A DNA stretch of 64,000 nucleotides. Source: Hyphomicrobiales bacterium. Lineage in GTDB: Bacteria > Pseudomonadota > Alphaproteobacteria > Rhizobiales > Aestuariivirgaceae. The first letter of the stretch is position 1. The number at the start of each line of letters is the position of its first letter. Location: contig JACPNZ010000016.1 of the NCBI GenBank assembly GCA_016185245.1, positions 124,001 through 188,000 of the forward strand, written 5' to 3'. The notes beneath the pieces are model-generated. The model saw only the letters and a program-made list of their open reading frames with translations, was not told the origin of the DNA and did not search any database. This document shows positions 36,376 through 45,558 of this stretch, in pieces. A program made the translations under genes and the position numbers.

Positions 36376-37516
36376 GGCGCACCAGCAGCAGGGCAAGCAA
36401 CAGGGCCACGGCGGAATACCCCGCCATCACCAGATAGGCGAATCCGCCGAATGACCCGTAGAGCGGTCCTGCCCACCACATGAAGCCGCCAAGCAGAATG
36501 CCGTTGGCCCAGGCCGAATAGACGCCCTGCACCGTGTTGCGCAGGCCCTCCGGTGCGGTCTGGCGGATGAAATGCATGGTGCCGAGATGGGTCAGGCCGA
36601 AGGAGCCGGCATGCAGCGTCTGGGCGGCAAACCACAGCCACAGGGGCGGGTTCAGCGCAAAGACGATCCAGCGCAGGAGGCCGCAGGCCACCCCGATGGC
36701 GATCAGCCGCTCCGCCCCGAAGCGGCGGAAGAACACATTGGAGAAGGCGAACATGGTGACTTCGGCCAGGACTCCCGCCGCCCACAAGAGGCCGATCGTC
36801 AGCTTGCCGTAGCCCAGATGGTCCCAATGGACCGAACCGAAGGCGTAAAATACTCCGTGACTCGCCTGGCCGAGACCTGCCGCTAGTGCCAGAAGCAGAA
36901 ATCCGGCGCTGCCGAGGAAAGCCAGCAGCAGTCCTCTCCGCCCCCGGGCCGTGGCCGGGCGCGAGACGTGCTGGTCGGCCGGCAGCACCAGGGAGACAAG
37001 AGCGCCGGCCCCTTGCGCCCCCGCCAGCACCAGGATGACAAAGCTCACCGGGATCACCTCGAGAAGCGCTCCGGCCAGCAGGCTTCCAAGGAGGAAGCTC
37101 AGCGAGGCCCACAGCCTGATCCGGCCGTAGTCGATGCCATGCTGCACGCTGCCCTCAATCGCCAGCACTTCGGCCAGCGGCCCCACCGGCGCATAGAAGG
37201 CCGAGGCCAGCGTTGCCATGACGAGAACCGTCTCGAAGCCCGGCATCAGGCCCACAAGCGCATAGCAGACGAAGGAGGCCGAAGCCGCCACGATCACCAC
37301 CAGGCGCCGGTTGCCGGTATGGTCGGCGATGAAGGTGCCGACCGGAAAGGCCAGCACCCGGACCGCCATCATGGCAGCGACCACGAGCGCGATCTCGCCC
37401 GCCTCGAGGCCGCGCGACTTGAGCCACAGGGGCAGGAACGGCAGCTGGATGCCGCTACCGAGGAACAGGAAGACGTTGAACGTCGAGAGCCGGAGGCGGA
37501 ATTGGCTGGCGGTCAT
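36341..37516 (-). CDS. MFS transporter, HcaT/phenylpropionate permease-like
   Basis: A 391-residue protein with 12 predicted hydrophobic helices. The N-terminal half has FLFLGSGIQLPFLPLWLKSRGL and the loop ADHTGNRR; the C-terminal half has LHAGSFGLTHLGTMHFI and the GLRNTVQGVYSA motif. These patterns occur in the MFS_1-like group that includes HcaT (3-phenylpropionic acid transporter). The substrate is unknown. The ATG at 37516 is preferred because the protein then starts just before the first membrane helix. Confidence 0.85.
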   Translation of the reverse strand: MTASQFRLRLSTFNVFLFLGSGIQLPFLPLWLKSRGLEAGEIALVVAAMMAVRVLAFPVGTFIADHTGNRRLVVIVAASASFVCYALVGLMPGFETVLVMATLASAFYAPVGPLAEVLAIEGSVQHGIDYGRIRLWASLSFLLGSLLAGALLEVIPVSFVILVLAGAQGAGALVSLVLPADQHVSRPATARGRRGLLLAFLGSAGFLLLALAAGLGQASHGVFYAFGSVHWDHLGYGKLTIGLLWAAGVLAEVTMFAFSNVFFRRFGAERLIAIGVACGLLRWIVFALNPPLWLWFAAQTLHAGSFGLTHLGTMHFIRQTAPEGLRNTVQGVYSAWANGILLGGFMWWAGPLYGSFGGFAYLVMAGYSAVALLLALLLVRLSPTRQGQAAA

Positions 37517-37619
37517 GGTGGAGGGCGTGGGCGATTTAAACCAAAGATTCACCAGTTTCTACAATTATCGCGGATGGCGAGGTCTGCGTTGTCTGCAGGC
37601 CGGTGAGTGGAGTTTGCGT

Positions 37620-38180
37620 ATGTCGAGGACGGAGGAAGGCAGGAGCACGGCTCCCGCTTCCGAGGATTACGGCACCATCGAGCAGGCGGTAATGGAGACC
37701 GAGCGCGGCCGCTCCTTCCTCGCCGAACATGCAAGGCGGGTGAGAGCCGCCGAGACCGCCAGTCTCCGCGCTGCCATCGAGCGGCTGGAAGCGGCCCTTG
37801 CCGCCAACCGCGACGCCATCGCCGCCAGGCTCGCCCAGGCCCTGGACGAGACCAGACCGGAAACACCGATGGACAACGCCGGCGGCGAGCTTTCTCCCCG
37901 CCAGATGAAATATTATCGCGCCGACGAGGATATCTTCGAAGCTCCCGCCGCCACTGAGGCCGGTAAGAGCGCCCGCCTGACCATCCGCCACAGTGAGTCC
38001 GATGTGGGCTCGGCCACGCCGCCGCCCGAGCCCGAACCACAGCCCACCCCGGCCCCCGCTTCCGCCATGGAGTGGCCAAGCGCCGAAGCCGCCCCCAAAA
38101 GCCGCATCATTATCATCCGCCACAAGCCCGGCGAAACCATCGACGTGCCGCTCCAGAACGACCTGGCCCGCGGCGCCTAG
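37620..38180 (+). CDS. conserved hypothetical protein with N-terminal coiled coil
   Basis: A 186-residue protein without recognised domain. The N-terminal third holds a conserved-looking helix pair (IEQAVMETERGRSFLAEHAR and SLRAAIERLEAALAA) that I associate with small hypothetical proteins of Hyphomicrobiales. The middle is Pro/Glu-rich and probably disordered, and the end has the strand SRIIIIRHKPGE. GGAG lies 7 nt before the ATG, supporting this start. It is divergent from the MFS gene and overlaps the threonine dehydratase gene by 4 bp tail to tail. Function unknown. Confidence 0.75.
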   Translation: MSRTEEGRSTAPASEDYGTIEQAVMETERGRSFLAEHARRVRAAETASLRAAIERLEAALAANRDAIAARLAQALDETRPETPMDNAGGELSPRQMKYYRADEDIFEAPAATEAGKSARLTIRHSESDVGSATPPPEPEPQPTPAPASAMEWPSAEAAPKSRIIIIRHKPGETIDVPLQNDLARGA

Positions 38181-39154
38181 AACCGCCCTTCTATGATCTT
38201 CGCATAGAGCCCGGCATCGACATTGCCGCCCGAGGCGATGATCCCGATGGTCCGGCCCGCAACCGGCAGCCTCTCCGCCAGCACCGCGGCAAGGGCGACC
38301 GCGCCACCCGGCTCGATCACTAGTTTCAGCACCTCGAAGGCGTAGCGCATGGCGGCGGCCGCTTCCCCATCGCTCACCGCATATCCCTCGCCCAACAGGC
38401 CGCGGTTGATGGCGAAGGTGAGTTCGCCGGGCCCGGGCGACAGCAGCGCGTCGCAGATCGAGCCCGTCGCCGCCGCATTGCGTTCACGCTTGCCGGAAAC
38501 GAGACTTCGCGCCATGTCGTCGAAGCCGGCGGGCTCCACCGTATGCACCCGTGTTGCCGGCGAGCGTGCGGCAAAAGCGAGCGCAATTCCCGCCGCCAGC
38601 CCGCCGCCGCTGCACGGCACCAGCACATCGTCCAGCGTCGCGCCCAGTTGCTTGGCCTGCGCCGCGAATTCGAGACCAATGGTCCCCTGCCCGGCAATCA
38701 CATGCTCGTGCTCGAAAGGCGGGATGATTGCGGCCCCGCGTCTTTCCGCCAGCGTCATGGCGATCGCTTCGCGGCTTTCCGTCGCCCGGTCATAGGTTAC
38801 CACTTCGGCGCCATAGGCTTTGGTGCTGGCAATTTTGATTGCCGGCGTGTCGGCCGGCATGACGATCGCCGCCGGCAATCCTTTGAGTTGCGCCGCGGCC
38901 GCCACCCCCTGCGCATGATTGCCGGAGGAATAGGTCACCACGCCACCCTTGGCCGCGGCGGCATCAAGCTGCGAGATCGCATTCCAGGCGCCGCGGAATT
39001 TGAACGAGCCGGTGCGCTGCAGGCATTCCGCCTTGATCAGCACCCGTCCGCCTACTCGCTCGTTGAGCTTCGCAGATTCGACGACTGGCGTCCTCACCGC
39101 CAGGCCTTCAAGCCGCGCCGCCGCCTGCTCGATATCCGCCAACGTCACCGCCAT
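38177..39154 (-). CDS. PLP-dependent threonine/serine dehydratase, catabolic type
   Basis: A 325-residue fold-type II PLP enzyme. The Schiff-base lysine is Lys52 in GSFKFRGA. SSGNHAQG forms the substrate loop, CSGGGLAAG binds the cofactor phosphate, and the GIIASGGNVD end is also typical. It deaminates L-threonine or L-serine (or a hydroxy amino acid relative) to a 2-oxo acid. It has no C-terminal ACT domain, so it is the short, catabolic or racemase-like type rather than feedback-inhibited IlvA. A GGGAGAAGG site precedes the ATG at 39154. Confidence 0.88.
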   Translation of the reverse strand: MAVTLADIEQAAARLEGLAVRTPVVESAKLNERVGGRVLIKAECLQRTGSFKFRGAWNAISQLDAAAAKGGVVTYSSGNHAQGVAAAAQLKGLPAAIVMPADTPAIKIASTKAYGAEVVTYDRATESREAIAMTLAERRGAAIIPPFEHEHVIAGQGTIGLEFAAQAKQLGATLDDVLVPCSGGGLAAGIALAFAARSPATRVHTVEPAGFDDMARSLVSGKRERNAAATGSICDALLSPGPGELTFAINRGLLGEGYAVSDGEAAAAMRYAFEVLKLVIEPGGAVALAAVLAERLPVAGRTIGIIASGGNVDAGLYAKIIEGRF

Positions 39155-39166
39155 GCGCCTTCTCCC

Positions 39167-39187
39167 GCTATGGGTTGATACCATAGC
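39167..39187. promoter_or_regulatory. inverted repeat between divergent dehydratase and flavoprotein genes
   Basis: GCTATGG-GTTGATA-CCATAGC, a perfect 7-bp inverted repeat with a 7-bp spacer, lies in the 86-bp gap between starts at 39154 (minus) and 39241 (plus). It is placed where an operator could control both genes. The regulator is unknown. Confidence 0.4.
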
Positions 39188-39240
39188 CGAGCCGCATTGC
39201 CCCCTGCTATACGGGCTCCCACAAAAGGGAGACGAACCGC

Positions 39241-41289
39241 ATGGCCCGTGACCGGCGCTACGACATTCTCTTCGAACCGGTAAAGATCGGTCCGGTCACG
39301 GCGCGAAACCGCTTCTACCAGGTGCCCCATTGCAACGGCATGGGCTATCGCGACGTGAGCGCCCATGCCGCCATGCGCGGCGTCAAGGCCGAAGGCGGCT
39401 GGGCCGTGGTGTGCACCGAGATGACGGAAATCCACCACGGCGCCGATGTCGCTCCCTATGCCGAGCTGCGCAATTGGTCCGACCAGGACATTCCGGCCCT
39501 GGCCCGCATCGCCGAGAACATCCACGCCCATGGATCGCTCGCCGGCATCGAGCTCTGCCATTCCGGCCACACCGCGCCCAACCGCTGGTCGCGCGAAATC
39601 CCCATCGCCGTCAGTGCCCGGCCCGCCGCCGGCGGCTACCACGATCCGATCCAGGCCCGCGCCATGGACCTCGCCGACATCCGCAACCTGCGCCGCGCCC
39701 ACCGGGCGGCCGCACTTCGCGCCAAGCGCGCCGGCTACGATCTCGTCTATGTCTATGCCGGCCACGGCCTCGGCATCTTCCAGCACTTCCTGTCGCGGGC
39801 CACCAATCTGCGCACCGATGAATATGGCGGTTCCCTGCAAAATCGCGCCCGCCTTCTGCGCGAAGTGATCGAGGATACCAAGGACGCCGTCGGCGACACT
39901 TGTGCCGTGCCGGTGCGCATTGCCATGAACGAGTTCCAGGGTGCGGCCGGCCTCGAGCCCGCCGAAGTCGAGGATGCGATCGCCGGCATGGCCGAGCTTC
40001 CCGACCTGTGGGATTTGTCGCTGTCCGACTGGTCGAAGGATTCGCAGACCTCGCGCTTTTCCGCGGAAGGCTTCCAGGAACCCCACATCGCCGGGGTCAA
40101 GAAGCTCACGACGAAGCCAGTGGTCGGCGTCGGCCGCTACACCTCGCCCGACACCATGGTGCGCGTCATCAAGTCCGGCATCATCGACATGATCGGCGCC
40201 GCCAGGCCGTCGATCGCCGATCCGTTCCTGCCCAAGAAGATCGAGGAGGGCCGCCTCGATGACATCCGCGAATGCATCGGCTGCAATATCTGCGTCACCG
40301 GCGATGGCACCATGACGCCGATCCGTTGCACCCAGAACCCGGCGATGGGCGAAGAGTGGCGGCGCGGCTGGCACCCGGAATTGATCCGCCAACGGAGCAA
40401 TGACGCCCATGTGCTGGTGGTGGGCGCCGGCCCCGCCGGGTTGGAGGCGGCCCGCGCCCTGGGCGTGCGCGGCCACCGGGTCACCATTGCCGATGCCGCC
40501 CGCGAGGCCGGCGGCCGGGTGGCGCACGAATGCCGTCTGCCCGGCCTTGCCGCCTGGGGACGGGTGCGCGACTGGCGGCTCTTGCAGATCGGCAAGATGG
40601 CCAATGCCAGCCTCTATCTCGAAAGCGCCATGACGGCCGACCTGGTGGCCGAGGTCGAGGCCGATCATGTGCTGGTGGCGACCGGCGCCGACTGGCGCCG
40701 CGACGGCAGCGGCAGCCACAACACCCGCCCCATCGCCATTTCGCCGCAAGCCGAGGTCCTGACCCCCGACGATCTCATGTCCGGCAGGCGTCCCACGGGC
40801 CGCAATGTCGTGCTATTCGATGACGACCACTATTACATGGGCGGCGTGCTGGCCGAACTCCTGCGCCGCGAGGGCTTTCGCGTGAGCCTGGTCACGCCGG
40901 CCCCGCTGGTGTCGATCTTCGCGCAAAAGACCCTCGAGCAGGAGCTCATCCAGGCCCGCCTGATCGAGCTCGATGTCGGCATCCACGCCAACCTCGCGGT
41001 ATCCTCCATCGCCGCCGACCAAGTGCGCCTGGCTTGCGTCTTCACCGGCCGGGAGATGCCGCTGGCCTGCGACGCCACCGTGCTGGTAACCGCCCGCGAC
41101 CCCCGCGACCAATTGTTCCATGCCCTTGCGGCCCGGGGCGTGGCCGTGTCACGGACCGGCGACTGCTTTGGACCCGGCACCATCGCCGCCGCTGTCCATG
41201 CGGGCCGCCGCTTTGCCGAGGAATTCGGCGACCAGCCCCGCGATTTCACCGAGCTGCCCTTCCGTCGCGAAGTGACCGAGCTTGCCTGA
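39241..41289 (+). CDS. trimethylamine/histamine dehydrogenase-like flavoprotein with covalent-FMN cysteine
   Basis: A 682-residue protein that aligns throughout with trimethylamine dehydrogenase: an FMN TIM barrel (1-~340), a 4Fe-4S segment (CIGCNIC...C, all four Cys present) and FAD/ADP-binding domains (VLVVGAGPAGLEAA). Cys31 in NRFYQVPHC matches the Cys that forms 6-S-cysteinyl FMN in TMADH. Of the TMADH aromatic bowl, Tyr60 is Met here (TEM) and Trp355 is Asp (CVTGDG), so trimethylamine is an unlikely substrate. Asp at the latter position recalls histamine dehydrogenase. It probably oxidises an amine and passes electrons to ETF. The gene is divergent from the dehydratase. Confidence 0.88.
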   Translation: MARDRRYDILFEPVKIGPVTARNRFYQVPHCNGMGYRDVSAHAAMRGVKAEGGWAVVCTEMTEIHHGADVAPYAELRNWSDQDIPALARIAENIHAHGSLAGIELCHSGHTAPNRWSREIPIAVSARPAAGGYHDPIQARAMDLADIRNLRRAHRAAALRAKRAGYDLVYVYAGHGLGIFQHFLSRATNLRTDEYGGSLQNRARLLREVIEDTKDAVGDTCAVPVRIAMNEFQGAAGLEPAEVEDAIAGMAELPDLWDLSLSDWSKDSQTSRFSAEGFQEPHIAGVKKLTTKPVVGVGRYTSPDTMVRVIKSGIIDMIGAARPSIADPFLPKKIEEGRLDDIRECIGCNICVTGDGTMTPIRCTQNPAMGEEWRRGWHPELIRQRSNDAHVLVVGAGPAGLEAARALGVRGHRVTIADAAREAGGRVAHECRLPGLAAWGRVRDWRLLQIGKMANASLYLESAMTADLVAEVEADHVLVATGADWRRDGSGSHNTRPIAISPQAEVLTPDDLMSGRRPTGRNVVLFDDDHYYMGGVLAELLRREGFRVSLVTPAPLVSIFAQKTLEQELIQARLIELDVGIHANLAVSSIAADQVRLACVFTGREMPLACDATVLVTARDPRDQLFHALAARGVAVSRTGDCFGPGTIAAAVHAGRRFAEEFGDQPRDFTELPFRREVTELA

Positions 41290-41398
41290 AGCCTTGCCTC
41301 AATCCTGACGCAGCGGGCAACTAGTATTGCTGCAATTAACACAGCATTTACCAAAAGCGCCGACCATCGGATGCCTTGGCCAGTTAGGGGATTTCGCC

Positions 41399-42673
41399 GT
41401 GCTTTCGCGCCGCCTGTTTATCCGCTCCGCCGCAGCCTTCGCCAGCCTTTCGGCCTGCCTTGCCGCGCCCTCGGCGCTGGCCCAGGACTATACCGGCTCC
41501 ATCGCCTCGGTGACCCCGCAGACCGCCACCTCCGGCAAGCTCGCCACCCGCACCGAGATCGTCGCCGATCGGGGCCAGGTGGCGATGCTCACGCCCGGTT
41601 CGCTCGAAGCCCTGCAGGGCGCCATTGCCCAGTATGAGGAAATCGTCGCCGGCGGCGGCTGGCCCATGGTCGAGGGCAAGAAACTCGCTCGCGGCGCCAG
41701 GGGGCCCAACATCATCATCCTGCGCCAACGCCTGGTGAGCGAAGGCTATCTGCCCTTCGATACCCTCAGCGGCGACAAGCCCAATGTCTACGACGACGGC
41801 ATGGCCGAGGCGGTCAAGGCCTTCCAGGCCAATCATGGCGTGGCGGTGAGCGGCCGGGTCGATGACCGCACTTTAGCCGAACTCAACATCACCGCCGGAG
41901 CCCGCCTCTTCACGCTCCGCGAAAACCTGGCGCGCGTCGAGGCCTATGCCAAGGGCCTCGGAGCCCGCAACATTTTGGTCAACATCCCCTCGGCCCAGCT
42001 TGAAACCGTCGAGAACGGCCGCGTCTATTCCCGCCACAACGTCGTGGCGGGCAAGCTCGATCGGCCGAGTCCGGCGCTGGCGAGCACGGTCAGCGACATC
42101 ACTTTCAATCCCTACTGGAAAGCCCCGGCCTCGATCGTCGAGAAGGACCTGATCCCGCAATATCTCAAGGACCGGAACTATCTGGAGCAGCTCGGCATCC
42201 GCGTCTTCGACGGCGTCGGCGGACCGGAGATCGACCCCGCCACCGTCGACTGGGCCAACACCGCGCCCGACCGCTATTTCTTCCGCCAGGACCCCGGCGA
42301 CAAGAACGCGCTGGCCAAGGTGAAGATCAACTTCCCCAACAAGTTCATGGTCTATATGCACGACACCCCGCACCGTGAGCTGTTCGACCGCAATGCCCGC
42401 TATGAAAGCTCTGGCTGTATCCGCATCGACCAGGTGCGCATTGTGGTGAATTGGATCCTGCGCGGCCAGGAAGACTATAACGAGAGCGAATACGACAGTA
42501 TCACCGCCAGCAACGAGCCCTATGAGCTGAAGGTGCAGAACCCGCCCGAGGTGCGCTTCATGTATCTGACCGCCTGGGCCACCGAGGACGGTGCCGTCAA
42601 CTTCCGTCCCGACATCTACGGCCTCGACGGCACCGGTTTCGTCTTCGGCGAGCCCGAGCCGCGCAGCTTCTGA
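41399..42673 (+). CDS. L,D-transpeptidase (YkuD/YcbB-like) with peptidoglycan-binding domain
   Basis: A 424-residue exported enzyme. The N-terminus (LSRRLFIRSAAAFASL...APSALAQ) is a signal peptide with a twin-Arg, so Tat export is possible. A PG_binding_1-like repeat (LRQRLVSEGYL...AVKAFQANHGV) spans ~105-165. The YkuD catalytic domain contains YMHDTPHRELFD and the SSGCIRI motif with nucleophile Cys340. It makes 3-3 cross-links in peptidoglycan, which are abundant in polar-growing Hyphomicrobiales. GTG 41399 is chosen because AGGGG (41386-41390) is 8 nt upstream and it yields a clean signal peptide. Confidence 0.9.
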   Translation: MLSRRLFIRSAAAFASLSACLAAPSALAQDYTGSIASVTPQTATSGKLATRTEIVADRGQVAMLTPGSLEALQGAIAQYEEIVAGGGWPMVEGKKLARGARGPNIIILRQRLVSEGYLPFDTLSGDKPNVYDDGMAEAVKAFQANHGVAVSGRVDDRTLAELNITAGARLFTLRENLARVEAYAKGLGARNILVNIPSAQLETVENGRVYSRHNVVAGKLDRPSPALASTVSDITFNPYWKAPASIVEKDLIPQYLKDRNYLEQLGIRVFDGVGGPEIDPATVDWANTAPDRYFFRQDPGDKNALAKVKINFPNKFMVYMHDTPHRELFDRNARYESSGCIRIDQVRIVVNWILRGQEDYNESEYDSITASNEPYELKVQNPPEVRFMYLTAWATEDGAVNFRPDIYGLDGTGFVFGEPEPRSF

Positions 42674-42686
42674 GCAGGGCCCTTCC

Positions 42687-43712
42687 TCACGGCAGATTAT
42701 CGCGCACGAAGATGTCGATGCGGATGCGCTCCTGGGACTCGATCAGCGGCACATTGTCGGCCTTGGCCAAGAGCACGCGGACCGCACTTCTCACCTCATG
42801 GCCGGCATCCTGGTTGATGATCGCATCGATGGTGCCGCGGATGAGGCCGCGCCTGGTGGGGTCGGTCAGTTCGTGGGCGATGAACACGATGTCGCGGGCC
42901 CGGCCCGCCGCTTCGAGTCCGGCCACGATACCGCGCGTGCCGCCGCCGACGTTGTAGAGGCCGATCAGGTCGGGATGCTCGGCGAGAAGCTGCGCCGTCA
43001 TCGCCTCGAGCTTTTGCCAGTCGTCGCGCGACTCGCGCACCGGCAGCACCTTGAGGTGGGGGAACTCATGGGTCATCAGTTGCTCGAAGCCGAACTGCCG
43101 CTCGATATGGTCGCGCAGCGCCAGCGAGCCGGCGATCAGCCCAACCTTGCCGGAGAGCCCGCGCAGGAAGCGGCCCATCAGATTGGCGGCAGTACGCCCG
43201 GCCGAGGAATTATCGATCCCGGCATAATGCGCCCGCTTCGATCCCGGCACGTCGGAGACCAGCGTCACCACGCTGACGCCGCGCGCCTGCAGCGCGTTGA
43301 TCGCCTCGCGCACCGCCGGATGGTCGAGTGCCACCACGGCGATGCCATCGTAACCTTCGCCGATGGCGTCAAGCGCCTGGGCCAGCGCTTCGCCGTCGAA
43401 CACGTCGACCTGGCGCGCGGTGATCGTCACCCGCTCGCCCGCCATGCGGTCGGCCATCAACCGCACCTCGTCGGCGATTCGCTGCCAGAACTCGCTGCTG
43501 CGGGCCGGTAGCACGAAGCCGAAGCGGTATTGGCGCGAGCGTGCCAGCCTGGCGGCGATCCGGTCCGGCTGGTAGTTCAATTCGCGGATCGCCGCCTCGA
43601 CCTTGCTGACGGTCGCGCCACGCACGCCGGGCCTGCGGTTCAGCACCCGGTCGACGGTTGCAACGCTGACGTTCGCCGTACGGGCCACATCCTGGATGGT
43701 GACCTTGGCCAC
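42687..43712 (-). CDS. LacI-family transcriptional regulator of the LIV-type operon
   Basis: A 341-residue regulator. The N-terminal helix-turn-helix reads VTIQDVARTANVSVATVDRVLNRR and is followed by the hinge helix PDRIAARLARS. A periplasmic-binding-protein-like sensor domain follows (YGFVLPARSSEFWQ...; GVSVVTLVSDVPGS). GTG 43712 has AAGGGGG upstream and lies only 2 nt after the livM stop, so the regulator is the last gene of the transporter operon. It is probably autoregulated with it and likely senses the imported compound or a product. Confidence 0.92.
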   Translation of the reverse strand: MAKVTIQDVARTANVSVATVDRVLNRRPGVRGATVSKVEAAIRELNYQPDRIAARLARSRQYRFGFVLPARSSEFWQRIADEVRLMADRMAGERVTITARQVDVFDGEALAQALDAIGEGYDGIAVVALDHPAVREAINALQARGVSVVTLVSDVPGSKRAHYAGIDNSSAGRTAANLMGRFLRGLSGKVGLIAGSLALRDHIERQFGFEQLMTHEFPHLKVLPVRESRDDWQKLEAMTAQLLAEHPDLIGLYNVGGGTRGIVAGLEAAGRARDIVFIAHELTDPTRRGLIRGTIDAIINQDAGHEVRSAVRVLLAKADNVPLIESQERIRIDIFVRDNLP

Positions 43713-43714
43713 GC

Positions 43715-44668
43715 TCAGTCCCCCTTGAACCTGATGGGCGGCGAGGCTTCCGGTATGAGCCCCGACCGGAATTTCTGCAGCACGAATTGCAGCAGGAGCC
43801 CGATCAGCAGGATGCGGATATAGGACGAGCGGGTGATCCACTCCGGCGGCAGCAGTTGGTTGGTGAGGATCTCCGTCATCGACCAGATGGCCCAGATGCC
43901 GAGGCCGCCGGCGATCGCCCCCTTGTTGTTGCCGGAGCCGCCGGCCATCAGCATCACCCAGACGAGGAAGGTGACCATCAGCGGCTCGGTCGCCGCCGGC
44001 GACAGGAACTTGAATTCATGGGCCGTCAGCCCGCCGGCCACACCCATGATGGCGCAACCGATCACGAAGGTCTGCAGTCTGAACCGCTCGACATCCTTGC
44101 CGGCGGCGCGTGCCGCCGCCTCGTTGTCGCGGATCGCCCTGAGCGTCCGCCCCCACGGGCTGTCATGCAGGCGCTGGCTCACCACATAGGCGGCCGCCAC
44201 GATCACCCAGACGAAGCCGAGGAACAGGAGATCGGCGGCACGGCCTTGAACCCACCCGTCGAAGGGCCGTGGAATTCCGGCGATACCCAGGCTGCCGTTG
44301 GTGACCCGTTCCGCGTTGACGATGACCAGCCGCAGGATTTCGGCGATGCCGATCGAGGCCATGGCGAGATAGTCGCTCTTCAGCCGCACGCAGATCTTGG
44401 CCACCGCCCAGCCGGCAAGCCCCGCCAGCACCGCCGCCGCCACAAGCCCCACCGGCACCGGCATTCCGAAGCCGCCCAGGTGCTTGTCCGATGGTGCCGT
44501 GGTCATGATCGCCGAGGCATAGGCCCCGACCGCGAAGAAGCCGGCGATGCCGGCATTGAACAGCCCGCCCATGCCCCACTGGATGTTGAGAGCCAGGCAC
44601 AGGATCGCATAGATGCCGCTGGCGATGAGAAAGCTGACCAGATAAAAGAACAGGCCGGTCCATTCCAT
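43715..44668 (-). CDS. livM: branched-chain amino acid-type ABC transporter permease LivM
   Basis: A 317-residue inner-membrane permease with about nine hydrophobic helices and the LivM hallmarks NIQWGMGGLFNAGIAGFFAVGAY, LRLKSDYLAMAS-like VRLKSDYLAMASIG, and the EAA-like loop SPWGRTLRAIRDNEAAARAAGKD that contacts the ATPases. The start codon shares a base with the livH stop (TGATG). It forms the channel with LivH. The system is LIV-type (HAAT family), which also moves aromatic compounds, amides and ureas, so the name does not define the substrate. Confidence 0.93.
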   Translation of the reverse strand: MEWTGLFFYLVSFLIASGIYAILCLALNIQWGMGGLFNAGIAGFFAVGAYASAIMTTAPSDKHLGGFGMPVPVGLVAAAVLAGLAGWAVAKICVRLKSDYLAMASIGIAEILRLVIVNAERVTNGSLGIAGIPRPFDGWVQGRAADLLFLGFVWVIVAAAYVVSQRLHDSPWGRTLRAIRDNEAAARAAGKDVERFRLQTFVIGCAIMGVAGGLTAHEFKFLSPAATEPLMVTFLVWVMLMAGGSGNNKGAIAGGLGIWAIWSMTEILTNQLLPPEWITRSSYIRILLIGLLLQFVLQKFRSGLIPEASPPIRFKGD

Positions 44669-45558
44669 CAGAGCAGCCTCCCGCGGAACAGGCCCTGGGG
44701 CCGGAAGATCAGCAGCGCCACCATGATGAGAAAGCCCACCGCCGTCTTGTAGGAGGGCGAGATCAGTGGATTGTCGCCGACCCAGTTGTAGGTCGAAAGC
44801 TCCTCGGCAAGCCCGATGATGAAGCCCCCGGCGATCGCTCCCATGGGCTTGCCGATACCGCCGAGGATGGCGGCAGCGAACATGGCAAGTTGCAGGTTCC
44901 AGCCGAGATTGGGATGAACGGTCGTATCCATGCCGGCGAACACCCCGGCGATTGCCGCAAGGGCCGCGGCGATCACCCAGGTCCAGCGGATCACCTTTTC
45001 GGTGTCGATGCCGGCGACGGCGGCAAGCTCCGGCTCGTCGGAGACGGCGCGCATGGATCGCCCGGTTTTCGAGCGCGTGAGGAAGAGGTGCAGCGCCACG
45101 GCAATGACCAGCGTCAGGGCAATCGCCTCGGCATGGAGGGCGGCGATGCGGAAAGTACCGAACAGCACCAGGGGCGGCGTTACCCCCTTGACCAGCACCT
45201 GGTTGTCGGAACTCCACAGGAGTTGGGCCAGCGAGCGGAAGATGAGCGCCACGCCGAACGACGATATGACCGTGTAGATGGTGGCCAGCTGGCGCAGCGG
45301 CCGGTAGAAGAAGCGGTCGACGGCAAGTGCGGCGGCAATCGCCAGTGCCGCTCCCACCGGTATGAGCAAGAGAGGATGGACCGGCACAAACCACACGGCA
45401 GTCAGCACCCCATAGGCTCCGACCGTCATCAGGTCGCCATGGGCGAAATGGGCAAAGCGCAGGATGCCGAAGATCATCGAGATGCCGACCGCCCCCAGCG
45501 CGTAGATGCTGCCGAGAGTGAGCGCCGGAATGAGATAGTAGTTGATGAACTCGATCAT
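44668..45558 (-). CDS. livH: branched-chain amino acid-type ABC transporter permease LivH
   Basis: A 296-residue permease, helices throughout, with the LivH signatures LGSIYALGAVGISMIFGILRFAHFAHGD and the cytoplasmic coupling loop TRSKTGRSMRAVSDEPELAAVAGID. AILGGIGKPMGAIAGGFIIGLAEEL also matches. It overlaps livF upstream by 4 nt and livM downstream by 1 nt, so the whole transporter is translationally coupled. Confidence 0.94.
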   Translation of the reverse strand: MIEFINYYLIPALTLGSIYALGAVGISMIFGILRFAHFAHGDLMTVGAYGVLTAVWFVPVHPLLLIPVGAALAIAAALAVDRFFYRPLRQLATIYTVISSFGVALIFRSLAQLLWSSDNQVLVKGVTPPLVLFGTFRIAALHAEAIALTLVIAVALHLFLTRSKTGRSMRAVSDEPELAAVAGIDTEKVIRWTWVIAAALAAIAGVFAGMDTTVHPNLGWNLQLAMFAAAILGGIGKPMGAIAGGFIIGLAEELSTYNWVGDNPLISPSYKTAVGFLIMVALLIFRPQGLFRGRLL

